Assembly (NCBI GenBank): GCA_009746045.1
Contig: RPFO01000241.1
Coordinates: 27,374 to 91,373, forward strand
DNA: 64,000 nucleotides
From: Mesostigma viride
Lineage: Eukaryota; Streptophyta; Mesostigmatophyceae; Mesostigmatales; Mesostigmataceae
Direction of reading: 5' to 3'
A program made the position numbers and the translations under genes. Each line of letters starts with the position of its first letter. Position 1 is the stretch's first letter. The notes beneath the pieces are model-generated. The model was not told the DNA's origin. It did not search any database and saw only the letters and a program-made list of their open reading frames with translations. Shown here one piece after another: positions 11,773-22,129 of the stretch.

Positions 11773-14700
11773 ATGCGCGCGGATGCAGGTGAAGCGCACA
11801 ACAAAGACCTAAGTCTCAAGTACGTCGAGATCAAGGGCAACCAACTTGCCCTCGACATGGCCAGCGCAATGGAATACTTGCTGAAGGACAACAATCACAA
11901 GACTGAAAACACGAAAACTGCAGTAGGCTTGAGGGCGCTTGAGCGGCTGCCAGGTGCGGTTGTGAAGGTTATGGGGAAACAGTACCGCCCTGCGCTGAAA
12001 AGAAAGGCGTCGGAGTCCTTCGCTCAGGAGGTTGTCGCTAATATCGTGCAAGGTTTCCAGGAATTGGGCAAGTCGGATGAGCACAGGAACGCGAAGTGCG
12101 CTGTGCTGTCAATGTGCTTGGGAAAGGACGGCATGAACAATCAAGGGCATTGCACTCTCGCGCGGCTGCTTCACGTCACGCCCAAGGATATCCAGACCGC
12201 AAGGGGAATGAGGATGGGGGGCGACCTTCCCGCCCTGAAGGCGCCCCCTCGTGCTTTACGGTCGGACAAGTTTCCGGAGGAGGTCAAAGACATCGTCGGG
12301 AGTTACTGGTTGTCAGACCTAAACACGAGGGCGTCTCCCAACCATAAGGACGTGGTCAATGAGTTCGAAAGGAAGGGAAACGCCAGGATCCTCATTTCCT
12401 CCCAGGGCGGAAGGTACTATTTGGACTCGCTTGAAACGATTTACAAGCGGTTCTGTTCTGACGCGTCGCCGTACAAGGGAGGTATCGTGACGACTGCGGA
12501 CGGGACAAGGTACAAGGTGGGGTACACGAAGTTCGTGGAGTTCATGCCCAAGTGCGTAAAGGGCGTGTGGAAGGACCGGGACTTGTGCGCATGCGAAAAG
12601 CACGTCGTCTTCGAGTCTCTGCTCTCTGCCTTCGCCAAAGGCGTCAAGGAGTTGAAGAGCACGCTGGAGATCGAGGAGAGGGAGGGTATCCCTTCCGTGC
12701 CTGACAATGCCCATGATTTCGTTCGACGTTTCACCTGCCACAGGGCTGAGAGGGGGGAGGGGGGGCAAGGAGGGGGGAGGACGGGCGGCCCGTTCGTTAA
12801 CGTCCCAATGAACTGCTTGGAAGGGACGTGCAACGAGTGTGGGATTTCCGAGTTCATCGTGACGGACCAGATGAAGGGGTGGACAAAGAAGTACACGTGG
12901 TTCGACTTCATAAAGGAGGGCACAGCGCCCCGTGGGACGGTAAGCATGTATATTTGCATCGTTGAATATATATATGTAGACGACGTCGGGCACCATCGTG
13001 TGGTGCCCTTTGTCCTGGAGGAGTTTGGGGCCATGGGGCCCCTGACCTCCGCCTTCTTCAAGGAGTGTTGCCGGCTCCGGGAGGACCGGCTGGACCTGGA
13101 GGGCCAGCGGGCCCCATGGTCGGCGCGGACCTGGACGTCATATTGGCGTCAGCGCTTGTCGGTGGCGCTGACTCGGGCCATGGCGGACATCATGCTCCGC
13201 CGTACGCGGGCTGATTTTGCGGTGCAGCAGGGCTATTAGGTTCCTCCCGTTAGGCGTTTCCATTGGTCTTATCGTAGTATAGAGCTTTGACATGGCTCTG
13301 TATATAGGTTTATAGCTGGGCGTTTGCTTTGGTTTGAGTGATTTCACTCTGCTGTAAGTAATTATATTTTTAATATATATGTAGACTTTCATACTTCCAA
13401 CGGCCGTTGGCGTTGGGAAATTCCCAGCTGCTGACTTCCATTCTTCGGTCAATCCATGGTGCGCGGGTGTGTTGTGTTGCAGGAGGAGGATGTGGCGCCG
13501 CAAATGAACCTGCAGCAAAAACTCATCAAGTCAACCCTCTCGGAGCTCCATGAACTCATTACGGCGCGCTTCCCGGAATTCGCCATTCACGTCCATACAT
13601 GGGCCTGGCAGCACCACGCTTACAAGGAGTGCATTGACGTGATGCCGCTGGGAACGGTGGTGGTCCTGATGGACTACTCGGAGAACTATTCGGACCACCT
13701 GCAGAAACAGTTGCAGGCGCAGTACTGGTACCCAAGTAGTTACGTCCTGATGCCGGTGATCGTGATGTACCGTGATCCCGTATCGCTGGAAATCAAAAGG
13801 GTGAAGCACGATTACATGGGGAAGGACATACCGAGGAATGCCCAGACCCTGGAGTTCGTGATGAAGAATACCCTTAACGTGCTGAGGGAGGAGGGGGTGG
13901 AGGTGAGGAACTGGATCAGTTGGTCCGACAACTGTAAGGAGCAGTTCCAATCCCGGTATGTGTTGGCGATGGCTGCGGACCTGCTCGAGGCCGACCCCGA
14001 CTTGGAATCATTGGAGTGGAACTACTCGTGTGCAGGACATGGGAAGGGGGAGTCGGACGGGGAGGGGGGGACGGTCAAAAGCATCCTCAAAAGAGCGCAG
14101 ATGCAGGAGGACAATCGGAACCTGAATACGGTGGAGGCACTGGTGGCCTACCTGAACCGGGATTGGAGAACCGGCAAAGACTCGAGTCGACCATCGGCAC
14201 AATCGGACGTGGTTCGACGGGCATTTCTTCTCGATAACGTAAGTAAAGACAGTTGCTTTCTGGTGGTCAAGTGCAGTTCTATAATTTGTCTCTGGTTACA
14301 CTTTACAGAGGACAGCTTCCTTGATGCAGTTTGAAGTTTCATAAGGCCAACGGCCGTTGGAGCTGGAAAATCGTATAATTGTTGAGTGCCAACGGCCGTT
14401 GGAGTTGAGAAATGTACTTATATAAAGTTTCCAAGGGCCAACGGCCGTTGGAGTTGGGAAATCTTATAATTGTTGAGTGCCAACGGCCGTTGGAGTTGGG
14501 AAATGTGCTGTGATGTTGTTTCATGGATTTACAATTGCAGATTCTCACGTCCGGTAAGGAGCGAGGCCCGATCCGAGATATCTCCACGGCACACCAGTGG
14601 CGACTGGACAAAAAGGGCGAGCGGGTCGAGGTGGTAAAGCTCAGGCGTTTTTCATGCTTCAGTTGTGCGGAGTGCCGAGAGGGCAAGTGGACGACATGCC

Positions 14701-15325
14701 CAAACGATTGGAGCAGCTCGTCGTGGACTGTAAAACTCCAGGCGAGTAAGTCGCGGAACCCCACGCGATATCCGGGAACCCGCCTGAACCACGTTCAAAC
14801 GGCAAGAAACGAGTTGGGGCGTGGTTTGCAGGAGGGGGAGGCCGTCGCAGTCGCATCTGAGAGGGGGCACAAGGACCATGTGCCCGACCACCCGTACTGG
14901 TTGGCGAAAGTTGTTCGAGTCGCCCACCAACTCGACAAGGATGAGTGTTTAAACAAACATACAGGGGGGGGGGCGAGGTTTTTAAGAAAGGCAACTGGGT
15001 AATGTACGTAAAATACTTCGAAAGGTGCTCCTCCTCCGGATCGGACGCCCGACGCTTCTTCTGGAACCCAGACGACCGAGAACCCTTAACTGCAATCGTG
15101 TGCTACCTGAGCGTCGCAAAGGTCACGAAGGGCAAGTGGGAAGGACATCCGGACAACACGCGACAGGGCTGGTTCACAATTGCGAAGAAGGTGGACGCCG
15201 AAATTACGGTACGTCATTCCAAACATTACTGTGTAAAATTGGTGTTTGTATGTCGCATGTGTTTTTTTGTCGACGGTCGTTCACCTTACTAATGTTACAT
15301 ACAGGGCAATCAGCCTATACTTTAG
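11773..15325 (+). CDS. DDE-transposase-like protein, four exons, one frameshift
   Basis: Model: exons 11773-12939, 13483-14238, 14541-15208 and 15305-15325, joined by GT-AG introns that are all phase 0. Exon 1 has zinc-binding-type clusters (CACEKH; CLEGTCNEC). Exon 2 has three conserved blocks: MDYSENYS (about residue 452), WSDNCKEQF (about 538) and GHGKGESDGEGGTVK (about 575). I know this trio from uncharacterised transposase-like proteins abundant in animal genomes. The two Asp and the third acidic or His position are consistent with an RNase H-fold nuclease, which is inference. Exon 3 ends in a region with WNPDD resembling that family's C-terminus. The frame breaks in a run of ten Gs near 14963-14973 (one base short or two too many), so this is either a pseudogene or a consensus error. 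The true start may lie in an upstream exon, since TGCAG/G just after 11780 resembles an acceptor. Confidence 0.7.
12940..13482 (+). other. Intron 1 of the transposase-like gene, with nested LINE insertion
   Basis: Donor GTAAGC at 12940, acceptor TTGCAG at 13477-13482. Splicing joins two phase-0 ends so that conserved regions flow from KKYTWFDFIKEG into the leucine-rich start of exon 2. Reading straight through gives an open frame to 13239, but this follows the inserted LINE fragment, not the host gene. Palindrome CCAACGGCCGTTGG sits at 13397-13410. Confidence 0.7.
12982..13372 (+). mobile_element. 5'-truncated LINE insertion (391 bp) with 14-bp target duplication
   Basis: Flanked by ATATATATGTAGAC at 12968-12981 and 13373-13386. 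The 5' part (to the TAG at 13237) encodes a C-terminal fragment starting near VVPFVLEEFGAMG and containing a WSARTWTSYWRQRLS stretch, which resembles the ends of some retroelement RT proteins (recalled, not verified). The rest is a 3' UTR with the small hairpin GAGTGATTTCACTC, ending in CTGCTGTAAGTAATTATATT. The same 3' end recurs at 17288-17341 with its own target duplication, the hallmark of 5'-truncated LINE copies. Confidence 0.7.
14239..14540 (+). other. Intron 2 of the transposase-like gene, carrying four palindromes
   Basis: Donor GTAAGTAAAG at 14239, acceptor ACAATTGCAG ending 14540, phase 0. CCAACGGCCGTTGG occurs at 14347, 14389, 14438 and 14480, usually followed by AGTTGGGAAAT and TATAATTGTTGAGTG. 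The palindrome-plus-tail unit therefore has been copied within the intron with a spacing of about 42-49 bp. Confidence 0.85.
15209..15304 (+). other. Intron 3 of the transposase-like gene
   Basis: Donor GTACGTCATT at 15209, acceptor TTACATACAG ending 15304, 96 nt, phase 0. It leads into a tiny last exon (GNQPIL, stop at 15323-15325). Another CCAACGGCCGTTGG lies just beyond the stop at 15368-15381. Confidence 0.55.
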
Positions 15326-15532
15326 CTTGGCTGCATGGCGCATGTCGCATATCTTAATTTCTCAAAGCCAACGGCCGTTGGACTTACGAAACTGGACAAG
15401 TGCCAAGTGCGGATTGGGTACTAAAATGGGCATTCTTGTTGAGGATGACCAGTTGTGTTTATATATTTTTGCATGGTGGCGGATGACTTGGCGTGTTGTT
15501 GCATTTTTACATACGGGTGTATGGTAGGCCTT

Positions 15533-15562
15533 AAACCCTAAACCCCTACACTCCTAAACCAT
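15533..15562. repeat. Short telomere-like patch (CCCTAAA type)
   Basis: CTTAAACCCTAAACCCCTAC followed by ACTCCTAAACC. It resembles two or three degenerate plant/green-algal CCCTAAA units. It is too short and too far inside the window to be a chromosome end. Confidence 0.35.
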
Positions 15563-15569
15563 ATTTACC

Positions 15570-16752
15570 CTTATATGTTGGGTGTGTTGTGTGAATGTTG
15601 GGTATGTGTGTTGGGGCGTGTGTGTTGTGTGTGTGTGTTGGGTGCATTCATGAAGGTGCGGGGGCGTGTAGGGTGTGTGCAAAGTGTCTTGTGTGTTGAT
15701 GTTGGGTGTGTGGGGGGGGGAGGTACATGTGTGTTGTGTGTGTGACTTAGTAGGTGTGTTGTGTGTGTGACTTAGGTGTGTGTGTTGTTTGTGTTGGATA
15801 TGTGTTGTGTGTGTGTGTGTTGTGTGTGTGTAGGGTGTCTTGTGTGTTGGTTTCTTGTTTTTAGTAGGTGTTGGGTGTGTGTATGTCGGGTGCAAACATA
15901 GTGTGTGTGTGTGTGTGTGTGTGTGTGTTCGGTATGTGTGTTGGGTGTCTTGTGTGTGTGTGTTCGGTATGTGTGTTGAGGCGTGTGTGTGTGCTCTGTG
16001 TATGTATGTTGTGTGTGTGTGTGTTGGGGCGTGTGCGTGTGTGTGTTGTGTGCATGTTAATTGTCATGTATTGGTGTTGAGTGTGGGGGGGGGATGGACG
16101 TGTGTGTTGTGTGTGACTTAGGTGTGTTATGTGTGTGTTGTGTGTGACTTAAGTGTGTAGTGTGTGTGTTGTGTGTGTTGGATGTGTGGTGTGGGTGTGG
16201 GTGTGGGTGTGTGGGTGGGTGGGGGGGGGCCAAGTGTCTTGTGTGTTGGTATTGGGTTTGTGTGGGGGGGTGTACGTGTGTGTTGTGTGTGACTTAGGTG
16301 TGTTTTGTGTGTGTTGTGTGTGATCGACCTAGGTGTGTGTTGCGTGTGTGTGTTGGGTGTACATGTGTTCATAAAGGGTGTGGGTGTGTGTAGGGTGTGT
16401 GCAAAGTGTCTTGTGTGTTGGTGTTGGGTGTGGGGGGGGGGGAAAGTACGTGTGTGTTGTGTGTGTGACTTAGGTGTGTTGTGTGTGTGTTGTTTGCATG
16501 TTATTGTTGGTGTTGTGGGGGGGGGGGATGTACGTGTACGTGTGTTGTGTGTTGGTGTCTTATTTTTAGGTGTTGGTGTGTGTGTCGTGGGTGCAAACAT
16601 TGTGTGTGTGTGTGTGTTGGGTGTGTGTTGGGTGTCTTGTGTGTTTGGTGTTTTTGGTAGGTGTTGTGTGTGCGTGTTTTCGGTATGTGTGTTGGGTGTC
16701 TTGTGTGTGTGTGGTATGTGTTTGGGTGTTGTTGTGTGTGCAGTGTTGGGGC
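15570..16752. repeat. GT-rich microsatellite/minisatellite array, left half
   Basis: Degenerate (TG)n with inserted GGGTG, TTGGG, GACTTAGGTG and GTCTTGTGTG words, about 1.2 kb. The same words recur at 26726-27345 (for example GGTGCAAACATTGTGTGTGT in both). It ends GCAGTGTTGGGGC, which continues as CATGTGTGTG in an uninterrupted version at 27041-27062, so the element that follows split one array. Confidence 0.93.
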
Positions 16753-16854
16753 GGTGGTTTTACCGGATTAGGATACATTTGCACGGCTTCAAATGTATCC
16801 TAAATGCACCATTGGCAAACATGGTTTCTGGACATGGTCAATATCATTCATATG

Positions 16855-16887
16855 TTTGGCAAGCATGATATGATCATGCTTGCCAAA
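16855..16887. repeat. 15-bp-arm hairpin
   Basis: TTTGGCAAGCATGAT and its exact reverse complement are separated by ATG. An AATAAA lies downstream at 16985-16990, in AT-rich DNA with no recognised gene. Confidence 0.85.
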
Positions 16888-17274
16888 GATGTTGTCTCTT
16901 TTCATATTTCACACATATATTATCGGCCTCGGCGTGCCATGCTTCCACGTTTGTTGTCTCTTTTCATATATTGTGAATATGATCAATAAAATTCCAAACA
17001 TGACCATGTTGGAGACTTCAAGTGGAGCATCATGATTACTGTTTTCACTATTACGTAACCCATGGTTCATGTTAACATGGCATAATGAGCAATCCTATTG
17101 ACCCCATGACTAATGGTGAAGTTAATAAAGTTACATCGTGGCACGTCACTATAGCATCAAGTTGCATCATTGTGCATAAAGTAGTTTAGCACTGAGTTGG
17201 CATGCCAACACCAGGTACACTAAATAAATTAAAACCAGAATTGATAAACAACCCAGTATCCAAATACAGTATCC
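16888..17274. other. AT-rich non-coding stretch
   Basis: Nothing recognised apart from AATAAA at 16985 and a duplicated GTTGTCTCTTTTCATAT word near 16890 and 16949. Confidence 0.4.
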
Positions 17275-17287
17275 ATATATATGCAGG

Positions 17288-17341
17288 CGTTTGCTTTGGT
17301 TTGAGTGATTTCACTCTGCTGTAAGTAATTATATTTTTAAT
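17288..17341 (+). mobile_element. Very short 5'-truncated LINE copy (54 bp)
   Basis: The last ~54 bp of the LINE at 12982-13372 (CGTTTGCTTTGGTTTGAGTG onwards), flanked by ATATATATGCAGG at 17275-17287 and 17342-17354. A shared 3' end, different 5' truncation and a private 13-bp target duplication indicate target-primed reverse transcription. Confidence 0.7.
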
Positions 17342-17639
17342 ATATATATGCAGGTCGTACTACAGGTACAGCCACGGCTGCCACGCGGCTTCTGCAGCGA
17401 TCACGCTCTTTCTCCTAGACAATTGCTCTACTGGTCCCTACAGGTCGGTCGACTTGGACCATGATGCGTCAAGAACAGTTAATTGACCGACTTAAACAAG
17501 ATGTTTGTCTACATGCAGCTGTCTGCACCTAACTAACGCGAAACCGCGTGCTACCAAATATAGGGGCAAATGCATGAGTAACACATGTCAACGCACAACC
17601 GGTGGAAATCACGCGATACCAACCGCGGCAACAGTGGTG

Positions 17640-18120
17640 TGAACATAGCGGGCACTGACATGCAAAAAAGCACCAGCAGCGGCATCAGTAGCAAATTGTA
17701 GTAGCGGAACAATAGCCACTACATCAATGCAACAACACATCAGCCCAGCAACACAGCAGCAGCATGACCGTAGCACAGCAGCAGCACAACTGTAGCACAT
17801 CAACACGGCCGCATAGCAGGAGCACAAGTCAGCGCAGCAGCAACTTAGTATGCCGATTCCTGAATTTCCTATCAGTGGACTATAGTCCATTGATAGGAAA
17901 TTCACTAATAGGCAGTACTAGCTCAGCAGCACGGCAGCAATGCAGCAGTGCATCAACACAGCAGCACGACAGCAATACATCAGCGGCACGGCAGCAATGC
18001 AGCAACACATCAGCACAATAGCACAGCAGCAGCACGGCAGCAATGCAGCAGCAATAGCATGGCAGCACAGCAGCAGCAGCAGCACATGAGCAGCTCAATG
18101 ACAACAACGCTGCTTGCGCT
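17640..18120. repeat. Degenerate CAG/CAACA-rich repeat
   Basis: AGCAGCACGGCAGCAATGCAGCAACACATCAGC-like words repeat irregularly on the plus strand. Open frames rich in S, Q and T on plus, or C and A on minus, are products of the repeat. It borders the C-terminal acidic tail of the minus-strand gene at 18121. Confidence 0.8.
17862..17903. repeat. 42-bp near-perfect palindrome
   Basis: GAATTTCCTATCAGTGGAC and GTCCATTGATAGGAAATTC flank TATA, with one mismatch pair. It lies inside the CAG-like repeat, so it may be a tiny foldback insertion. Confidence 0.85.
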
Positions 18121-19667
18121 TCAGCAGTCGTCGTCGTCGTCATCGTCATCGGCAAGGATGAGCGCTCGCTTCCGACGCCGGGAGGCGCCTGCGTTGTTGT
18201 TCTCCGCCACAACGTCGCTGGGTGGAACCATCTCGCGCAATCGAGCCTCGGCCAGGGTGATATCCGGCGCTTGCAACGCAGGGACGACCACACCGGGGCA
18301 CCCGCAGATCTGTGCCTCCAGCTCGTGGAGAGGCACGCAAGAAACCGCGTCCTCCTCCCAACGGGCACCCCAGTACATGGCTACCATGTCGTTTTGCGTG
18401 TCGACAACAGCGACACGACCATGGTACCTGCCGTCCCGGCTTTCGGTGCGACCGTCCGCGGATGTCACACGCTCCGACGCCCAATGACACACGACTTGCC
18501 CTACGAGGTTGCGGCTGCCACTCTTGACCTGCAGCGTTACGCCTTCCCAGCATGCCTTCGCCATGCCGACGATGCCCTTCGAGCATTCAGCATCTTGCCA
18601 CTTCACGACCGGGTGTTCCGCGTCATAGGGCACCTCCTTCAGCGCCTTTAGGCACTCCTTGGTGAGCTTTTTGTTCGCACCCAAGGAGACTCCATGGGGC
18701 GGCTGACCTCGCTTGCCCACCACTTGTGTCAAGACGAGGTCTGAGGCGGTGATGATCACCGTGTGCGCCGCAGTGGTTGGCGGATGGGGCCATTGCGCAA
18801 TGTCTGTATTCCACGGGTGCCACGTGTCATGCAAATGCTTAGCGCGGTATACAAAGAGCTCAATAGAAGGTTGGCCGCCATCCTCCTTCGCAACCACCTC
18901 CTTGATGATGCCAACGAGGACTGGAGTCCACGTGAGCTTCGAGTTGCAGAGAATACCAGCTGAAGGGTGCCAGTATAGAACAGCGGAGCCTTTCTCAACG
19001 CCTTGCATGCGCTTCAAGTAAGCGACCTTGGCTGCCATGGCCCTGTCTTCTGCCGCCCATTCCTGCTGTGTGTGGCCATCATGACGAACTCGGTCTACCA
19101 GCGGGGTGACGCGCACCGCCTCTGCGTCGACCAACGCCATGAAGTGCTCTTCTTGCGTCGGTGGTGGTTCAGGCGCTGCATCGTGCTCACGCAGGGCGGA
19201 GATGTCCGCGCGAGATGGCCACGGCAAAGGGCGCCACTCCTCAGGCACCTCCTCAGGGGCATGTGGGACTTGACTTGCGAAAAAAGGCCTTGTTTGGCTT
19301 GATGGTGTCGGGCGGAAAGTACCACTGCCAGATGCCATGGGGCAACTTCTCGACCCTTGTTTTGATCGACTCCAGCTCCTTCCCCAGAAACTCCATGTTC
19401 AATGGTGCGAAGGCTGGGGTGTCCTGCAACATCGGAATGCGGTCTGGATCCACAAGTCGGACGCCAAACAGCGGCCGCCCCTCCGCATCAAACCTGTATG
19501 GCTGTGTCATCGCCTTCCCGCACCGTGGCGCGCCTTCCTGTCGAGTCCCCGCGGGCTGCCACGGCGTCTTTTGGGACTCCGTGGTCCGGTAGGACAACCA
19601 GGTCTCTGTGTTGCCCTGTACCTGGAAGAAGACGGCGTGGTGCACCTTCATTGAGCGACCGCGTTTT
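18121..19667 (-). pseudogene. Unrecognised protein, ~530 codons, broken by one frameshift
   Basis: Two minus-strand frames make one protein. The upstream part (about 19667 to 19280) contains GNTETWLSYRTTESQKTPWQ and FAPLNMEFLGKELESIKTRV. The downstream part (about 19285 to 18121) continues from ASQVPHAPEEVPEEWRPLPW to a basic SRRRKR segment and a run of aspartates at the C-terminus. The switch falls in an A6/T6 homopolymer at 19280-19285, so a one-base error or mutation is likely. No family is recognised. Features visible are a Trp-rich middle (HDTWHPWNTDIAQWPHPP) and the charged tail. The upstream limit is unclear because the frame runs into the GC-rich repeat. As the left gene of the inverted-repeat element it may belong to that element. 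Confidence 0.5.
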
Positions 19668-20655
19668 TCAGGCACCGGCTGTGCCGCTCCGCCGCTCCGC
19701 CGCTCCGCCGCCCGCCGGCTGCGCCGCCGGCCCGCCGCGCGCCGGCTGCCCCGCCCCGTAGCCCGTCGACAGGCTGCCCCGCCCCGCCGCATGCCAGCTG
19801 CGCCGGCCCGCCGCCCACGCGCGCCGGCAGCGCCGTTGGCCCCCCGCGCGCCGACGGCCCTGCCCCGCCGCCCGTTGACAGCCCCGCCCCGCCGCATGCC
19901 AGCTGCGCCGGCCCGCCGCCCATGCGCGCCGGCAGCGCCGCTGCCCCCCGCGCGCCGACGGCCCTGCCCCGCCGCCCGTCGACTGCCCCGCCCCGCCGCC
20001 CGTCGACAGCCCTGCCCCGCCGCATGCAGGCTGCGCCGCCGCTGCCACCTCGCTGCGCGCTGGCTGCGCCACCTCGCCGCCCGCCGACGGCGCCGCCCCG
20101 CCGCGCACCGGCTGCCCCGCCCCGCCGCCGTCGACTGCCCCGCCCCGCCGCATGCCAGCTGCGCCGGCCCGCCGCCCACGCGCGCCGGCAGCGCCGCTGG
20201 CCCCCGCGCGCTGACGGCCCTGCCCCGCCGCCCGTCGACTGCCCCGCCCCGCCGCCCGTCGACAGCCCCGACCCACCGCATGCCAGGTGCGCCGGCCCGC
20301 CGCCCGCGCGCGCCGGCAGCGCCGCTGGCCCCCCGCGCGCCGACGGCCCTGCCCCGCCGCCCGTCGACAGCCCTGCCCCGCCGCCCGTCGACAGCCCCGC
20401 CCCGCCGCATGCCAGCTGCGCCGGCCCGCTGCCCACGCGCGCCGGCAGCGCCGCTGGCCCTGCCCCGCCGCCCGTCGACTGCCCCGCCCCGCCGCCCGTC
20501 GACAGCCCTGCCCCGCCGCATGCCAGGTGCGCCGGCCCGCCGCCCGCGCGCACCGGCAGCGCCGCTGGCCCCCCGCGCGCCGACGGCCCTGCCCCGCCGC
20601 CCGTCGACAGCCCCGCCCCGCCGCATGCCAGCTGCGCCGGCCGGCCGCCCATGCG
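19668..20655. repeat. GC-rich minisatellite (CCCGCCGCCCGTCGAC / GCGCCGGC words)
   Basis: Blocks combining GCCCCGCCGCATGCCAGC, TGCGCCGGCCCGCCGCCC, GCGCGCCGGCAGCGCCGC and TGGCCCCCCGCGCGCCGACG repeat in changing order, roughly 100-150 bp per cycle. Long open frames in several phases on both strands (Pro/Ala/Arg-rich or Gly/Ala/Arg-rich) follow from the absence of A+T-rich stop codons and are not called as genes. Confidence 0.92.
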
Positions 20656-21756
20656 CGCCATGCGCTTCGCAGGTCCATTGGGATCATGAGGCCTGCGCAA
20701 ATCTCACCTCGGAGGCCCGTGCTACTTCTAGTAAGATGCTTGCATTTTCAATGCGTCACCTATATGCAGGCATAGAGGGTGGTACATGGCGCTAGACTCA
20801 TCAAGGGATAGGAGCCATGCCCTCAGCAATTACTCACCTCCTGGCCCTTGCTGTTGCGGTCTCGGATGAAGATGATGGTCTACACGCCGCCGCATGCAAA
20901 CAAGGAATGAGAGACAAAGCCGTGCGAGGCCAATATGGGCACAGTGAGAGAAACAAGTCGACGCGAACCTACATCACGAGTGTCAGCGAAGGGGACCCAT
21001 GGGAGAAGTCTCCCTCCCATGGTATCATTCACGGACACACGCAGCGGCCATGGGAACAGCCAAAACAGCAGGTTCACACACGCAAGGGCAACGACCTGCA
21101 GTGCCTGACCAGCATGTCGGTCAGTTGTGATTGGCAAGGCAGAGCCACACACACCAGGTACACGCTGCATGGGCAGGGAAGACGCTCTTACATGAGAAAA
21201 AGCGAGGAAACGTGCGCGAGAAGGATATTAAGAGCGATCCGCGCTAGAAGGATGCTACAATAGCATCATATATTCAAGAATTAGCAAAGAAAGATGTAGA
21301 AAAGAGACAAAAGAAAGAAATACGAGAGAAAGCAAAGACAGGGAGCTGCCAAACGGGCAGACAAAAGGTTACGAGCGGCAAGAGTTGTGAACGCTGCACT
21401 TGATTGCTTTCTCTGACTTGTCAACTGCGAAGAGTGACTGACTTACCTCTCTGGAAATGGTATGCTCAGCATCCCATGGTAATGAAATGGTGAGCTATGC
21501 TGTCAGACATGCCTATATAACATAGCTACCCTAGGGTCCTAATACAAAACTAGAAATCAAACCATACCGTGAGTTTCCCGGCTCGCACGGCCTCCTCCCT
21601 TTGTGCCAACGCCTGCAAACACAACGGGCCGTGGAGGAGGGTGGAAAGGTGGGCAAGTGTGGAGGAGTTTGGGGGGGACCGGGTTGAGCAGCGGTGGGGG
21701 AAAGATGTGCCGGTCATGATGTTGTCAACTACAGCTGTTGTATCGTGATTCACCTT
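20656..21756. other. Unassigned stretch inside the ~10-kb element
   Basis: No recognisable gene. The frame at 20817-21263 has no familiar motif. The stretch includes A/G-rich sequence near 21260-21370. Confidence 0.4.
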
Positions 21757-22060
21757 CAATAAGTCTACTGTTCTACATCCGGTGGTGGATGGACACAAGC
21801 AATAAAGGCCCCGCCCACAACTCAGATTTCTTTAGAAAATCTACTGATCTACATTCGATGGCGCCTTCACAGAAGCAGGAAACTCCGCCCACCGGTCAAA
21901 TGTGACGCCCAACAAAGCCCCAACTTATTTCTTCAAGAAGTATACTGTTTTACATCCGGTAGTGCTTGGACAGAAGCAATATGTAAAGCCCGCCCACAAA
22001 TCGGATTTCTTTACGAAAAACCTGTTTTACATTCGATGGGGTCTTGACAGATTCAAGCAG
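21757..22060. repeat. Tandem ~80-100-bp repeat, about four degenerate units
   Basis: Units share CTACTGTTCTACATCCGGTG-like starts, an ACAGAAGCA word and CCCGCCCACAA(A)TC followed by GATTTCTTTA. Starts are near 21765, 21840, 21940 and 22020. Confidence 0.75.
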
Positions 22061-22129
22061 CAATACTCGTTTCTACCTGCGTGCGACTGCAGCGGCCGAG
22101 TGCTGCAACTTGCCTTCACGTCCCAGTCT

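Noticed and set aside
12940-12979. A 40-nt mini-intron in the transposase-like gene
   Set aside because: GTAAG...GTAG would fit, but splicing there leads to a stop at 13043-13045. Acceptor 13482 keeps the frame and links conserved blocks.
15533-15562. True telomere
   Set aside because: Only two or three degenerate CCCTAAA-like units with ordinary sequence on both sides.
19648-20795. Pro/Arg/Ala-rich or Gly/Ala-rich proteins of 250-450 residues
   Set aside because: They lie in a GC-rich minisatellite with all phases open on both strands. Only the minus-strand part below 19667 has non-repetitive, gene-like sequence.
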